Assembly: GCA_045576635.1 (NCBI GenBank)
Contig: JAZNGT010000032.1
Span: 1 to 48,655, forward strand
Reading direction: 5' to 3'
DNA from: Congzhengia sp045576635
Lineage (GTDB): Bacteria; Bacillota; Clostridia; UBA1381; UBA9506
Length of the DNA: 48,655 nt
The translations under genes were made by a program, and so were the position numbers. This document shows positions 1-8,361 of the stretch, piece after piece. Below the pieces are notes generated by a model that saw nothing but the letters and a program-made list of their open reading frames with translations, was not told the DNA's origin and did no database searches. Numbering within the stretch: the first letter of the stretch is position 1; each line of letters starts with the position of its first letter.

Positions 1-141
1 AAACTGCAAAGAGGCTGTGGTTGGAGCCTTCGTACAACCATCGTGTGGTAGGAATTTTGACCAATCCACAGCATCTAAACAAGTATATCATAATTTTTAG
101 AGAAGAACCCTAAAAACTATTACTTTTATTATACGAGGAAT
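1..141. repeat. Left copy of 141-bp terminal inverted repeat
   Basis: Bases 1-141 are the exact reverse complement of 48515-48655; identity stops at base 142. Inside it, the arms GCTGTGGTTGG (about 14-24) and CCAATCCACAGC (61-72) can form an imperfect hairpin, as in some insertion-sequence ends. One frame is open inward from base 2 to a TAG at 98-100, but the peptide is not recognised. It is most likely the edge of a longer dispersed repeat or IS at which assembly stopped. 141 is also the largest default k-mer of the MEGAHIT assembler. Confidence 0.9.
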
Positions 142-616
142 ATTTAAGACTTTTTCTTCAATCCAGAAACTAATAACCGTTTATTGCTTGTAAATTTCTC
201 CTTTCATTTACGCACATGAGACATGTCCGTTCAAACAAGGTATAAACACGAGTTTGACAGGAATACCGCACCCCCAAACCGCACCAAAATCCTAAAACCG
301 CACCATCCCGAACGGCACTGCCGGTCGGTGTTTAAGGCGTAAGGGGCGATGAAACGCACCCGCGCTTTTTCCTGCTTAAATTTATTATGGGTGATTCTTG
401 GTCAAATTGAGTTGAATTTTGTAGCAACATAATTTTTGTTTCTCGGGTTATTGGAATAAAAAATAATTGCAAATCTTTGTGAGAGGAGCTAATTAATTAA
501 ATCATCATTTTATTCTATTGCTAATAATATTCTTATCCAATAACCCTATGTTATTATTAATTTAGTATTATTTGTAGCCGTTTTTCACACCACCTAAGTC
601 AAAAAACAACCACCAT
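142..616. other. Gene-free stretch with GC-rich patch and short repeats
   Basis: No convincing gene is visible. Bases about 255-375 are clearly more GC-rich than the AT-rich surroundings and contain three direct CCGCACC copies (266-272, 279-285, 298-304). A minus-strand frame through this patch is open for about 45 codons but has no plausible start with a ribosome-binding site. A base-composition island like this beside a repeat end is compatible with a mobile-element remnant; that is inference. Confidence 0.4.
445..546. repeat. Inverted repeat pair, about 14 bp arms
   Basis: GGGTTATTGGAATAA (445-459) and TTATCCAATAACCC (533-546) are inverted copies differing by one inserted A, enclosing about 73 bp of AT-rich DNA. 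They could be ends of a tiny non-autonomous element or a protein-binding pair. There is no coding content and no visible target duplication. Confidence 0.5.
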
Positions 617-913
617 TTATTCAAGTACTTTATCAGTCAACCGATAGAGATTAGATGTGGAACATCCGTTACTCTTTTTGCGATTAACTTTGATTATGTA
701 ACCTGACTTAACCAACTTGGGTATCGTATTTTTAACAGTTGATAAACCAATACCTGTATCCTGATGTATAGTATCAAGAGAAGGGAAGCAGGAGTTGTCA
801 GTTCCTGACCGCATACAGAGATAACACAGTATCTTAAATTCGTTTCCGGTAATGTTTTTATCCATAATAATCTTATTGAGTATAGTTGTAAATTTGCCTT
901 TTAGTTTTTGCAT
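617..913 (-). CDS. Small winged helix-turn-helix protein
   Basis: 98-residue protein, start chosen at the ATG preceded by AAAGGAGG at the proper distance; a longer upstream reading would run back through a terminator. The middle has a helix-turn-helix pattern (TGNEFKILCYLCM, then TIHQDTGIGLSTVKNTIPKL) followed by a basic wing (GYIIKVNRKKSNG). This pattern is typical of HTH_36-like domains in phage, plasmid or ICE replication and regulatory proteins, where it binds DNA. It lies just downstream of the KAP NTPase gene on the same strand with a hairpin terminator in between, so its expression may depend on read-through. Its target is unknown and it may be a mobile-element remnant. Confidence 0.7.
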   Translation of the reverse strand: MQKLKGKFTTILNKIIMDKNITGNEFKILCYLCMRSGTDNSCFPSLDTIHQDTGIGLSTVKNTIPKLVKSGYIIKVNRKKSNGCSTSNLYRLTDKVLE

Positions 914-935
914 TTTATGTCCTCCTTTTTGCAAA

Positions 936-967
936 CAAAAAAAGCCGTACCATTTCTGATACGACTT
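936..967 (-). terminator. Intrinsic terminator after KAP gene
   Basis: On the minus strand, AAGTCGTATCA and TGGTACGGCTT form an 11-bp stem (with G-U pairs) around a GAAA loop, followed by a T run. It lies 12 bases past the KAP stop and just upstream of the HTH gene's ribosome-binding site. Confidence 0.8.
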
Positions 968-978
968 TATGTGTAATG

Positions 979-3156
979 TTATTCTTTTATCCAATAGGAA
1001 AGCAATTCATCAATCTTTTTACGTGATAGTTGTTTGTAATCGCTTCTGTCTTCTAACTCATACCATAACGAAAAAGCAATAGCAACTTGTTTTTGTTCAT
1101 GGCTTAATTCATTAAACAAATCGGTTGACTTTAAACCTTGTACTTTATGATACATATCCTCAACGGTTAAATATTGGCTAATGTTAGCTTCGTTAAAAGA
1201 CCAACCGCTGTCATTACCGCCATGCCATCCGTCTGCTGCAAAACTTAAAAACTTTGGTACATTTTTTGCATCTTGCAAACGGGTTTTCATAAATTCGTCA
1301 AACTGTTCTTTATCCAGATATTTCCACATTGCTTTTACAAGGTAGAAATTGTTGTTATCTAAAAGTGAAACATCTTCAACAAGTGGTTTCAATTTTTCTA
1401 AACATTCTTCCTCAATTGATTTTAATGCTTCCTCAGGGATTAAGCGATAAACGTAATCCGTACTATTTCCTATTCTTCCATAAGCTTGTTCTATGCTTAC
1501 AATATATTGTAACAAAACAAAGAATTCTTCTTTTGTTGAACTAGAAATATATTTTAGCAACAATTTTGAACGATCGCCTTCATTCATTCTCTCTAATATA
1601 GACCATATACATTGATGACAGTCATAGGACACACTTGGTTCAAAAATACCTTTATTTTCTTCTAGAGAAGGATCTACCTGAAGTTTGATAATTTCGTCAA
1701 AAAACATTTCAAGACGTTCCCCTGGTATTTTTTCTATACAACAATTTAACTCTTGCAAATATGCTCGTAAAGAATCGGTGTCATTAAGAACTTTAAGATA
1801 TAAATGTAATCTTTGCTGGTCATAATCATATACGGTTTTGATAACATCGTTTCTTGAAATCTCAACATCCTCTAACGATAAATGAAAATACAATTGACTA
1901 TGTTCGGGAGATGCTAATCTTTGCAAAAATCTTGCCTGTTTGGCATCTATTGTTCTACCATGTCCACCTGTTTTCCAAGAAAAACGAGGAAATAATGCCT
2001 GTAATATATTTAACATTAATTCGGGATTTTTGGAGTATATATCGCCGAACATAGTTAAATATTTTTTTCTATTTTCTTTTTGTTCTACACCTGAAATGCC
2101 CCTGTAATAAGTTCCTATCAATGAATCTAAATTATCTCTAATCCACTCGTATATTTCCGGAGCCGCTATTTGCAAAGTGGTTATGCATAATAAGTCGACC
2201 CAATTGGTTTCAGAATGCATCAATTTATATTTCAATTTATATGCATTTACGACCCTATTAACATCTCTAATGCTATGTACAAATTCCGAAATACAATCTC
2301 TAAATATTTTATTCCAATGGTCTTTGTCAAATAAATCCTCAGCCGTATCAATTATAATTTTATTCAATTCACGAAAGAGAACTTTATGAACTTGTTCTTT
2401 TTTCGCTTCAGGAACATCAAAGGGAACTTGTATAATCTTTTCAAGATATTCATCTCCGTCACACTTCTGTTCCTCGCTCAAAGCTCTAACAACAACACTT
2501 CTGTCAAACGAAAGTAAGTATATCATATTTGGGAAACCAGCAACAGAATTTACTAACTGAAAAATCATTCTTATCTGTTCGTTGTTAAGTCTATCAATAT
2601 CATCAATTATTACTATTAATTTTTGATTTAATTCTCTTAAGATATTAATAACATTATTTTTTTGACTTTCTATGCTATCGAGTTTTTTTGCTTTTTCAGT
2701 AAAACCTTTCCCAAGGCCTTTAACTAATGGCTTTAAAAGTGCTATGTATTGCCCAGCAACCGGAATGTATTTTGTGTAATCAATAACGGAAGAATACTTT
2801 TCTATAGCTTCGCCAACAGAATTCAATTTTTTGCTATTTGATGGCTTATTAAGCGTTTGACATACTTCTTTAAAAAATTGTGATATAAGTTGGTTTTTAT
2901 CAGAGTAATTCCAAGGGTTAAAGTTTATGATAATTGGTTTCTCATCTTCAGGCATATCTTGAGATTTTTTATTTATTTCCTGCACAACCATATGAAGTAT
3001 TGAAGTTTTTCCGCAACCCCATTCGCCACACAAACTAATTGCAAAATTTTCAGTATCAGTATACGCTAAAATAGCATTGGCAAGTTCTTTCGAGAAAGTA
3101 GATCGGTTCAATAAATCTTCTTCGAATCTCTCAATGGGTTTATCTGTATTAAACAT
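979..3156 (-). CDS. KAP-family P-loop NTPase
   Basis: 725-residue protein, start placed at the ATG after GAGGTGA; an in-frame upstream start lacks a ribosome-binding site. Walker A is GEWGCGKT at residues 44-51. The KAP-typical NFNPW lies near 78-82, and Walker B with the IDDIDRL signature is at about 184-190, where the paired aspartates coordinate Mg and activate water. A VAGQYIALLKPLVKGLGKG segment (about 133-151) sits between Walker A and B, where KAP proteins often insert membrane-associated helices. The long C-terminal half is helical and unassigned. KAP NTPases are scattered in bacteria, often in mobile or defence-associated DNA. A role in phage defence is possible but not shown here. 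Low GC and placement beside a contig-end repeat suggest accessory DNA. Confidence 0.88.
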   Translation of the reverse strand: MFNTDKPIERFEEDLLNRSTFSKELANAILAYTDTENFAISLCGEWGCGKTSILHMVVQEINKKSQDMPEDEKPIIINFNPWNYSDKNQLISQFFKEVCQTLNKPSNSKKLNSVGEAIEKYSSVIDYTKYIPVAGQYIALLKPLVKGLGKGFTEKAKKLDSIESQKNNVINILRELNQKLIVIIDDIDRLNNEQIRMIFQLVNSVAGFPNMIYLLSFDRSVVVRALSEEQKCDGDEYLEKIIQVPFDVPEAKKEQVHKVLFRELNKIIIDTAEDLFDKDHWNKIFRDCISEFVHSIRDVNRVVNAYKLKYKLMHSETNWVDLLCITTLQIAAPEIYEWIRDNLDSLIGTYYRGISGVEQKENRKKYLTMFGDIYSKNPELMLNILQALFPRFSWKTGGHGRTIDAKQARFLQRLASPEHSQLYFHLSLEDVEISRNDVIKTVYDYDQQRLHLYLKVLNDTDSLRAYLQELNCCIEKIPGERLEMFFDEIIKLQVDPSLEENKGIFEPSVSYDCHQCIWSILERMNEGDRSKLLLKYISSSTKEEFFVLLQYIVSIEQAYGRIGNSTDYVYRLIPEEALKSIEEECLEKLKPLVEDVSLLDNNNFYLVKAMWKYLDKEQFDEFMKTRLQDAKNVPKFLSFAADGWHGGNDSGWSFNEANISQYLTVEDMYHKVQGLKSTDLFNELSHEQKQVAIAFSLWYELEDRSDYKQLSRKKIDELLSYWIKE

Positions 3157-3233
3157 AATCTCACCTCGCATTTGTATTACATAGATTATACCATAGTTGC
3201 TTTTAAAACGCAATAAACTCCTTTTTACACAAA

Positions 3234-3265
3234 AACTCCTTGCAACAGTATCATTGCAAGGAGTT
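3234..3265 (-). terminator. Terminator downstream of lysS
   Basis: A perfect 12-bp inverted repeat (AACTCCTTGCAA / TTGCAAGGAGTT) with an 8-base loop is followed on the minus strand by TTTTTG. It is about 125 bases downstream of the lysS stop and separates lysS from the KAP gene. Confidence 0.75.
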
Positions 3266-3310
3266 TAATAGTTAAGGTTCCTATTTAGTGCATAACCTTT
3301 TGCATATTAT

Positions 3311-3340
3311 GGCGTAAGTTTGGCGTAAATCGGCGTAAAT
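3311..3340. repeat. Three GGCGTAA direct repeats
   Basis: GGCGTAAGT, GGCGTAAAT and GGCGTAAAT begin at 3311, 3322 and 3332, about one helical turn apart. They sit at the border between the left accessory DNA and lysS, which would suit a recombinase or regulator binding array. No integrase gene is present in the window. Confidence 0.4.
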
Positions 3341-3389
3341 TTTCATTTTGTCAACTCGTCAAACCCGCTATTTTACTGCACTTTTTTGA

Positions 3390-4940
3390 TTATTTGTTGT
3401 CAATTGGCTTCATTGTTGGGAACAAGAGCACATCGCGGATTGCAGCGGAGTCTGTAAGGAGCATACACATGCGGTCGATACCGAAGCCAATACCGCCCGT
3501 GGGGGGCATACCGATTTCGAGTGCGTTCATAAAATCTTCGTCAGTGGTGTTTGCTTCTTCATCGCCCAATGCCAAAAGTTCTTCCTGCGCTTTAAAGCGC
3601 TCTCTCTGGTCGATGGGGTCGTTAAGCTCGGAGTATGCGTTTGCCATTTCCCATCCATTCATAAAGAATTCAAAACGTTCTACATAGTCGGGATTTTCCG
3701 GCTTTCTCTTGGTAAGGGGAGAAATTTCTACCGGATGGTCCATAACAAACGTAGGCTGCAAAAGGTGTTCCTCAACAAATTCTTCAAAGAAGAGATTTAA
3801 AATATCACCTTTTTTATGATGTTCTTCATATTCAACATGATGCTCTTTTGCAACTTGTTTTGCTTCCTCATCAGAGTGAATTTCATTAAAATCTACACCG
3901 GAGTACTGTTTTACTGCATCTAACATGGTGATGCGCGCAAAAGGCTTACCCAAATCCATTTCAATGCCGTTGTAGCAGATTTTGGTTGTGCCCAAAACTT
4001 CTTGTGCTACGTGGCGGTAAAGGTTTTCTGTTAAATCCATCATGCCGTGGTAATCTGTATACGCCTGATAGAGTTCCATCAGGGTAAACTCAGGATTATG
4101 GCGTGTGTCAAGTCCTTCATTTCTGAACACTCTACCGATTTCGTAAACACGTTCTAATCCGCCTACAATAAGACGTTTTAAATAAAGTTCCAACGAAATA
4201 CGAAGTTTAAAATCTTCGTCCAATGCGTTAAAGTGTGTTTCAAAAGGACGCGCTGCCGCGCCGCCCGCGTTGGATACAAGCATAGGGGTTTCAACTTCTA
4301 AAAAGCCCTGTCCGTCTAGATAGCGTCTGATAGATGCCAAAATCTTTGAACGTTTTATAAAAGTATCTTTTACATCTTCGTTCATAATCAAATCAACATA
4401 ACGCTGACGATAACGGAGATCGGTATTTGTCATGCCATGGAATTTTTCAGGCAAGGGCTGGAGCGATTTGGATAAAAGCGTAATCGAATTTACACGAATC
4501 GAAATTTCGCCCGTCTGCGTCGTGAACACTTCGCCTTCTGCACCTACGATATCGCCGATGTCATATTTTTTAAATACGTTATATGCATCCTCGCCTAAAA
4601 TATCTTTTTTTACAAAAAGCTGCACTTTTCCGTCAATATCCTGAATGTGCGCAAAGCCGACTTTACCCATGCCGCGCTTTGACATAATTCTGCCTGCAAC
4701 GGTTACAGTTTTACCGTCTAAGGGCGAAATTTTTGCAATAATCTGTTTTTCTTCGCCACGCATCTCGATTGTGCGTTCTTCTTCACGGCAGTTTTCGCAG
4801 ATATCTTTTGATGTATGTGTACGGTTAAATTTGGTTATCTGAAAGGGGTCTTTATTATTTTCCTGAAGTTCTTTGAGCTTGTCCCTTCTTATTTGTAATA
4901 TTTCACTCAGTTCCTGTACTGTATTATTCTCTTGCGACAT
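3390..4940 (-). CDS. lysS: Lysyl-tRNA synthetase, class II
   Basis: 516 residues, normal family size. It joins lysine to tRNA-Lys with ATP in the cytoplasm. The N-terminal OB-fold anticodon-binding domain includes VTVAGRIMSKRGMGK. Class II motif 2 is seen in YEIGRVFRNEGLDTRHNPEF and motif 3 in GGIGFGIDRMCMLL near the C-terminus. The start is the ATG after TAGGAGGAATATC; upstream in-frame codons lack a ribosome-binding site. A TTTACA-17-TATAAT promoter precedes it and a hairpin follows. No T-box leader is visible. This is the first clearly core gene after the left accessory DNA. Confidence 0.97.
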   Translation of the reverse strand: MSQENNTVQELSEILQIRRDKLKELQENNKDPFQITKFNRTHTSKDICENCREEERTIEMRGEEKQIIAKISPLDGKTVTVAGRIMSKRGMGKVGFAHIQDIDGKVQLFVKKDILGEDAYNVFKKYDIGDIVGAEGEVFTTQTGEISIRVNSITLLSKSLQPLPEKFHGMTNTDLRYRQRYVDLIMNEDVKDTFIKRSKILASIRRYLDGQGFLEVETPMLVSNAGGAAARPFETHFNALDEDFKLRISLELYLKRLIVGGLERVYEIGRVFRNEGLDTRHNPEFTLMELYQAYTDYHGMMDLTENLYRHVAQEVLGTTKICYNGIEMDLGKPFARITMLDAVKQYSGVDFNEIHSDEEAKQVAKEHHVEYEEHHKKGDILNLFFEEFVEEHLLQPTFVMDHPVEISPLTKRKPENPDYVERFEFFMNGWEMANAYSELNDPIDQRERFKAQEELLALGDEEANTTDEDFMNALEIGMPPTGGIGFGIDRMCMLLTDSAAIRDVLLFPTMKPIDNK

Positions 4941-4971
4941 GATATTCCTCCTAAAATGTATATACATTTGT

Positions 4972-5000
4972 ATTATACAACATTTTTTACGATTTGTAAA
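4972..5000 (-). promoter_or_regulatory. Promoter of lysS
   Basis: Minus-strand TTTACA (-35, 5000-4995) and TATAAT (-10, 4977-4972) with a 17-bp spacer, about 30 bases upstream of the lysS start. Confidence 0.8.
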
Positions 5001-5011
5001 ATGTTTTTTTC

Positions 5012-5040
5012 TTTACAAAACAAAAAGTTTATGTTATAAT
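5012..5040 (+). promoter_or_regulatory. Promoter of tRNA-Arg
   Basis: TTTACA at 5012-5017, 17-bp spacer, TATAAT at 5035-5040, ending 10 bases before the tRNA. It is divergent from the lysS promoter. Confidence 0.85.
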
Positions 5041-5050
5041 CTAGCGTTGT

Positions 5051-5125
5051 GCCCCCATAGTTAAATGGATATAACAGCCCCCTCCTAAGGGGCAGTTATA
5101 GGTTCGATTCCTATTGGGGGTGCCA
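5051..5125 (+). tRNA. tRNA-Arg (anticodon CCU)
   Basis: The cloverleaf folds fully: acceptor GCCCCCA/TGGGGGT, D stem GTTA/TAAC, anticodon stem GCCCC/GGGGC around loop CTCCTAA (anticodon CCT in DNA), and T arm with GGTTCGATTCC. CCA is encoded. It reads AGG codons. The first acceptor pair is G-U. It has its own promoter and terminator. Confidence 0.95.
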
Positions 5126-5156
5126 AAAAGGCTGTGGCGTACGCCACAGCCTTTTT
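5125..5156. terminator. Bidirectional terminator
   Basis: Inverted repeat GGCTGTGGCG / CGCCACAGCC flanked by A5 on the left and T5 on the right. It serves tRNA-Arg on the plus strand and the protease gene, ending at 5161, on the minus strand. Confidence 0.93.
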
Positions 5157-5160
5157 ATCG

Positions 5161-8100
5161 TTACTGCACTACTATATCCGAAACGTTAAATACTTTGGCT
5201 GTATCCAGAGGCATTACAGAAGCAAGATCACGCCAAACAAAAAGTTTTACAGTGACCGCTTGTTTCACATTTTGAAACATAGAAAACGTATACGTGCTTT
5301 TTCCTGACGGAAGGGTTACGTTTTCATCTGCATCTATGCAAATAAGCTCACCTTCTTCGTTATAAAACGCCAGAATCATCGTACAGTTTGTTGTGTCTGT
5401 GTAATTTAAAAGTTCAAGCGACACGCTTGTCATATTGTCAAGGCAGGTGTAGTCTGTTATGCTCGCATGTATGTCTCCCAAAAGGCAAGACAAACTGTTG
5501 CCGTAATAGTTTGTTGCAATGTCAAACACCGCTATGTAAATATCTTCAGGCGCAGCAGCTTCTGCTCCGATTTCATCAAGAGAAAACGTAAGCGTCACAT
5601 CCCCGCCCTGCTCCGGCTTTTCAATATACTCTAACAGAAGTTGTTCTTCTCCCAGTTCGTCAATATAGTACACATACACATATTCTAAATACCTGTCATC
5701 ACACACGGTGATTTCTAAATCGTTTTCTTTGCGTGTGACATTTTTTATTTCGGGTTCTACTCTGTCTATATAAAACGGAAGACTTAATGTATGCGCCATT
5801 TGCGATTCTGTTTCGTAATTATATTCGCCGTTTAATATGAGCGTATAATCACCATCAGGAAGTGTCGGAAAGTTACCAATCGGAATATTTGTACTTTGAA
5901 ATTTACATGCAGTTTTATCAACGCGAACCGGATTTAGCATCTGATTGCCGTTTTTGTCCACAACCGATTTTGTGTAGGACTTTATGGTACGCATAGGTGT
6001 AAGCTGCATATTTAAGTCATCACCTAATCCGTCTCCGTTCGGCGAAATTCCAATATAGGTTTTGTCGTAACCATCCACGCCGTTAAAACCCAGGATTTTA
6101 TAACTGTCTTCACCAACAGAAGAATAAAGAAACGTTCCTGTTACCGTGCCATCTTCAAGATATAGGCTGCTTCCGTCCTCATCATATATGGTGGAGTCGA
6201 ATACTGTGGCCTTTGTCCAGTCGCCGTAAAATCCTGTAAACGGAATACCGACAGATGGAATTTGTCCGCTTTTTTGAGAAAATCTGACGAATCCGTCTAT
6301 AAAAAATCCGTTTTCAAAAACATCGGCGTTTTCTGTGAGTTCCGCGGTATCAAGCGTAACTGTAAATGTTACGGTTTTCGTTTCGTTTGCGCCGATTGTA
6401 AGCGTTTCGGGAAGTGTATGAGAAAGAACAGAAAGGCGACGCGATTCCCCTACATAATACTTACCATCCGCTTGATTTTTAATACCTTCATCTGTTAAAA
6501 CGTCTACGGTTAAGTTATCGTAAGTTACACTTTCATTTGTTACGTTTTTTGCGCAAAAAGAAAGCGTTATCGTATCAGAAAGTTTGTCTTTTAAACTGAT
6601 TTTTGTTTTTGTGCCGTCCCCGATCAAGATAACAGGTGTATCCATTGCAGCTTTTGTGTTTACAAGCCCCGCACCCTGAACACGTGGCGAAAACGGCACA
6701 GGGAGTTTCCCTTTCTCTGCCGTCTGGTTCAAAATTTCTGCCGTTGACATCAATCTGTTTTCGATTAAATCCACGCGTTCTTTGCCGTATACAGAAGCAG
6801 TTTCATTGTCTAAATATTCATTCATAAGCGCAACAATGCCCGTGATATGCGGTGCAGCCATAGAGGTTCCGCTCATGTAGGCATATTTATCGTCCGGAAT
6901 AGAAGATAAAATTCTTGCTCCCGGTGCTGTAATTTCGGGTTTTAATTCAAGTGATTCCGATACACCAAAACTTGAAGTGTTATAAACTGCAACACTGCTT
7001 TTTTCTGTACTTTGAATAACTTCTGCCGATGCCACTGATGTAGTTTCTGTAACACCTGCGGGAACACCGATTGCGCCATAATCAATATTTTGTGTTAATG
7101 GTGTGTTTTTATAAAATCCCTTCGAGGCATTTCCTGCTGATGCTGAAATAAACACGCCGGCATTATAGGCATTGGAAAAGCACTGTTGCCATGCAGGCAA
7201 AACATCAGACGATGCATAGTCTATACCAATGCTTACATTAACTGCACACACACCGAGTTTTACCGCATCATCTAACGCCGCGAACACTGCCGCAGTGTTT
7301 ACACGTCCCTCGTTGGAAGAGATTTTCATCAGCACAAGCTGTACATCGGGCGCAACACCTGAAATGCTGATGTTATTATTCGGCGTTCCGTTTTTTCCGC
7401 CTATGATACCCGCAACATGTGTTCCATGAATTGTGGACGTAGAATACACATCGGCATTTTTGTTATAATAGTCATATGCAAAAGGAATTTTTTTGTTTTT
7501 GTAAACCTGACTTGCCGATACAGAAACATTAAGTTCTTTTTCTGCCAAAAGCGCCTGCATATCTTCCTTGCTTTTGATTTTAGGATCTATGGGTTCTGCT
7601 TCAAAAAATTCGTGCGCCACATCAAACTCACTGTCAAGCACTGCAACCATCTGTCCTTTTCCACTTGCACCATAAATTTCACTTGGAATGGAATGGGTTA
7701 AAGACGTTGTATTGGTTAGATGAAGTTTTGCCTCATAGTCTTCTGATATGTACACATTTTTTACACCGGCAATACCTTTTATCGTTTCTATATCGCCATA
7801 TGTTGCTTTAAGCGAAAATCCGTTAAAAAGGGCTGTATAGGTAAAATCAGGTTTTCTAAACTCGGAAAGTTCCTGTTTTAAATCGCTCACAACTTCTGCC
7901 TGAAAAGAAAGAAGTTTATCTTCTTCTGCTTTTCCCGCTTTGCTTTCAGTAAAAGAAACGCCGTTCTGCAACGCCTCTTTGCCGGCTAAAACAGGGTCGC
8001 CCTCTACCTCAACGATAAGCGTAACAGCATCTTTCGGGTTGTGCGTTTTGGACAATTCAGTTTGCGCATTCGGAAAGTGTTTCTTTACAAGCACATTTTC

Positions 8101-8172
8101 CTTTGCAACGACAGAAATAGTGCTTGACAAAGCAAAAACTCCCGCAAGCAATATAGAAAGTATTTTTTTCAT
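5161..8172 (-). CDS. Secreted subtilisin-like (S8) serine protease
   Basis: 1003-residue exported protease. A signal peptide covers about residues 1-23 and an inhibitor_I9-like propeptide about 48-148. The S8 catalytic triad is Asp180 (VAVLDSEFD), His249 (HGTHVAGI) and Ser437 (GTSMAAPH), with oxyanion Asn348 (SAGNAS). Beyond about residue 520 lie several beta-sandwich segments like the Fn3-type domains of lactocepin and C5a-peptidase-class enzymes. No LPXTG anchor is seen at the C-terminus (ends FNVSDIVVQ), so it is probably released or held non-covalently. The start follows AAGGGGGAAA. A consensus promoter precedes the gene and a strong hairpin follows. It probably degrades extracellular proteins; the substrate is unknown. 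Confidence 0.93.
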   Translation of the reverse strand: MKKILSILLAGVFALSSTISVVAKENVLVKKHFPNAQTELSKTHNPKDAVTLIVEVEGDPVLAGKEALQNGVSFTESKAGKAEEDKLLSFQAEVVSDLKQELSEFRKPDFTYTALFNGFSLKATYGDIETIKGIAGVKNVYISEDYEAKLHLTNTTSLTHSIPSEIYGASGKGQMVAVLDSEFDVAHEFFEAEPIDPKIKSKEDMQALLAEKELNVSVSASQVYKNKKIPFAYDYYNKNADVYSTSTIHGTHVAGIIGGKNGTPNNNISISGVAPDVQLVLMKISSNEGRVNTAAVFAALDDAVKLGVCAVNVSIGIDYASSDVLPAWQQCFSNAYNAGVFISASAGNASKGFYKNTPLTQNIDYGAIGVPAGVTETTSVASAEVIQSTEKSSVAVYNTSSFGVSESLELKPEITAPGARILSSIPDDKYAYMSGTSMAAPHITGIVALMNEYLDNETASVYGKERVDLIENRLMSTAEILNQTAEKGKLPVPFSPRVQGAGLVNTKAAMDTPVILIGDGTKTKISLKDKLSDTITLSFCAKNVTNESVTYDNLTVDVLTDEGIKNQADGKYYVGESRRLSVLSHTLPETLTIGANETKTVTFTVTLDTAELTENADVFENGFFIDGFVRFSQKSGQIPSVGIPFTGFYGDWTKATVFDSTIYDEDGSSLYLEDGTVTGTFLYSSVGEDSYKILGFNGVDGYDKTYIGISPNGDGLGDDLNMQLTPMRTIKSYTKSVVDKNGNQMLNPVRVDKTACKFQSTNIPIGNFPTLPDGDYTLILNGEYNYETESQMAHTLSLPFYIDRVEPEIKNVTRKENDLEITVCDDRYLEYVYVYYIDELGEEQLLLEYIEKPEQGGDVTLTFSLDEIGAEAAAPEDIYIAVFDIATNYYGNSLSCLLGDIHASITDYTCLDNMTSVSLELLNYTDTTNCTMILAFYNEEGELICIDADENVTLPSGKSTYTFSMFQNVKQAVTVKLFVWRDLASVMPLDTAKVFNVSDIVVQ

Positions 8173-8234
8173 ATTGATTTCCCCCTTATGAGGCGGTATT
8201 CCGTAATGATTTTAACCAAATTTCATATAGTTTT

Positions 8235-8263
8235 ATTATACGAAAATTTTGTATGTATGTCAA
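8235..8263 (-). promoter_or_regulatory. Promoter of the S8 protease gene
   Basis: Minus-strand TTGACA (8263-8258), 17-bp spacer and TATAAT (8240-8235), a full sigma-A consensus about 65 bases upstream of the start codon. Confidence 0.88.
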
Positions 8264-8361
8264 TTCTTTTAAAACGATACAAATATTTCCAAATGGTTTG
8301 ACTTGTTTTTTGTCAGAAAATGTGATAAACTGTAAATAATTGAAAAAAAGTAGGTGTTTTA

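Noticed and set aside
2..100. Open frame through the left terminal repeat (NCKEAVVGAFVQPS...)
   Set aside because: Only 32 codons, no start, other frames are equally open for similar lengths, and no transposase motif is recognisable; not reported as a gene.
4941..5050. T-box or lysine riboswitch upstream of lysS or ddh
   Set aside because: Leaders are short and contain plain promoters; no T-box motif or long structured leader is present.
7417..7701. Plus-strand open frame inside the protease gene, and many similar ones opposite real genes
   Set aside because: Antisense shadows of well supported genes with no ribosome-binding site or family match.
8298..8328. Promoter for the E2-like gene (TTGACT ... 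TGATAA)
   Set aside because: The -35 is good but the only -10 candidates are at 19 bp or more or match poorly; too weak to annotate.
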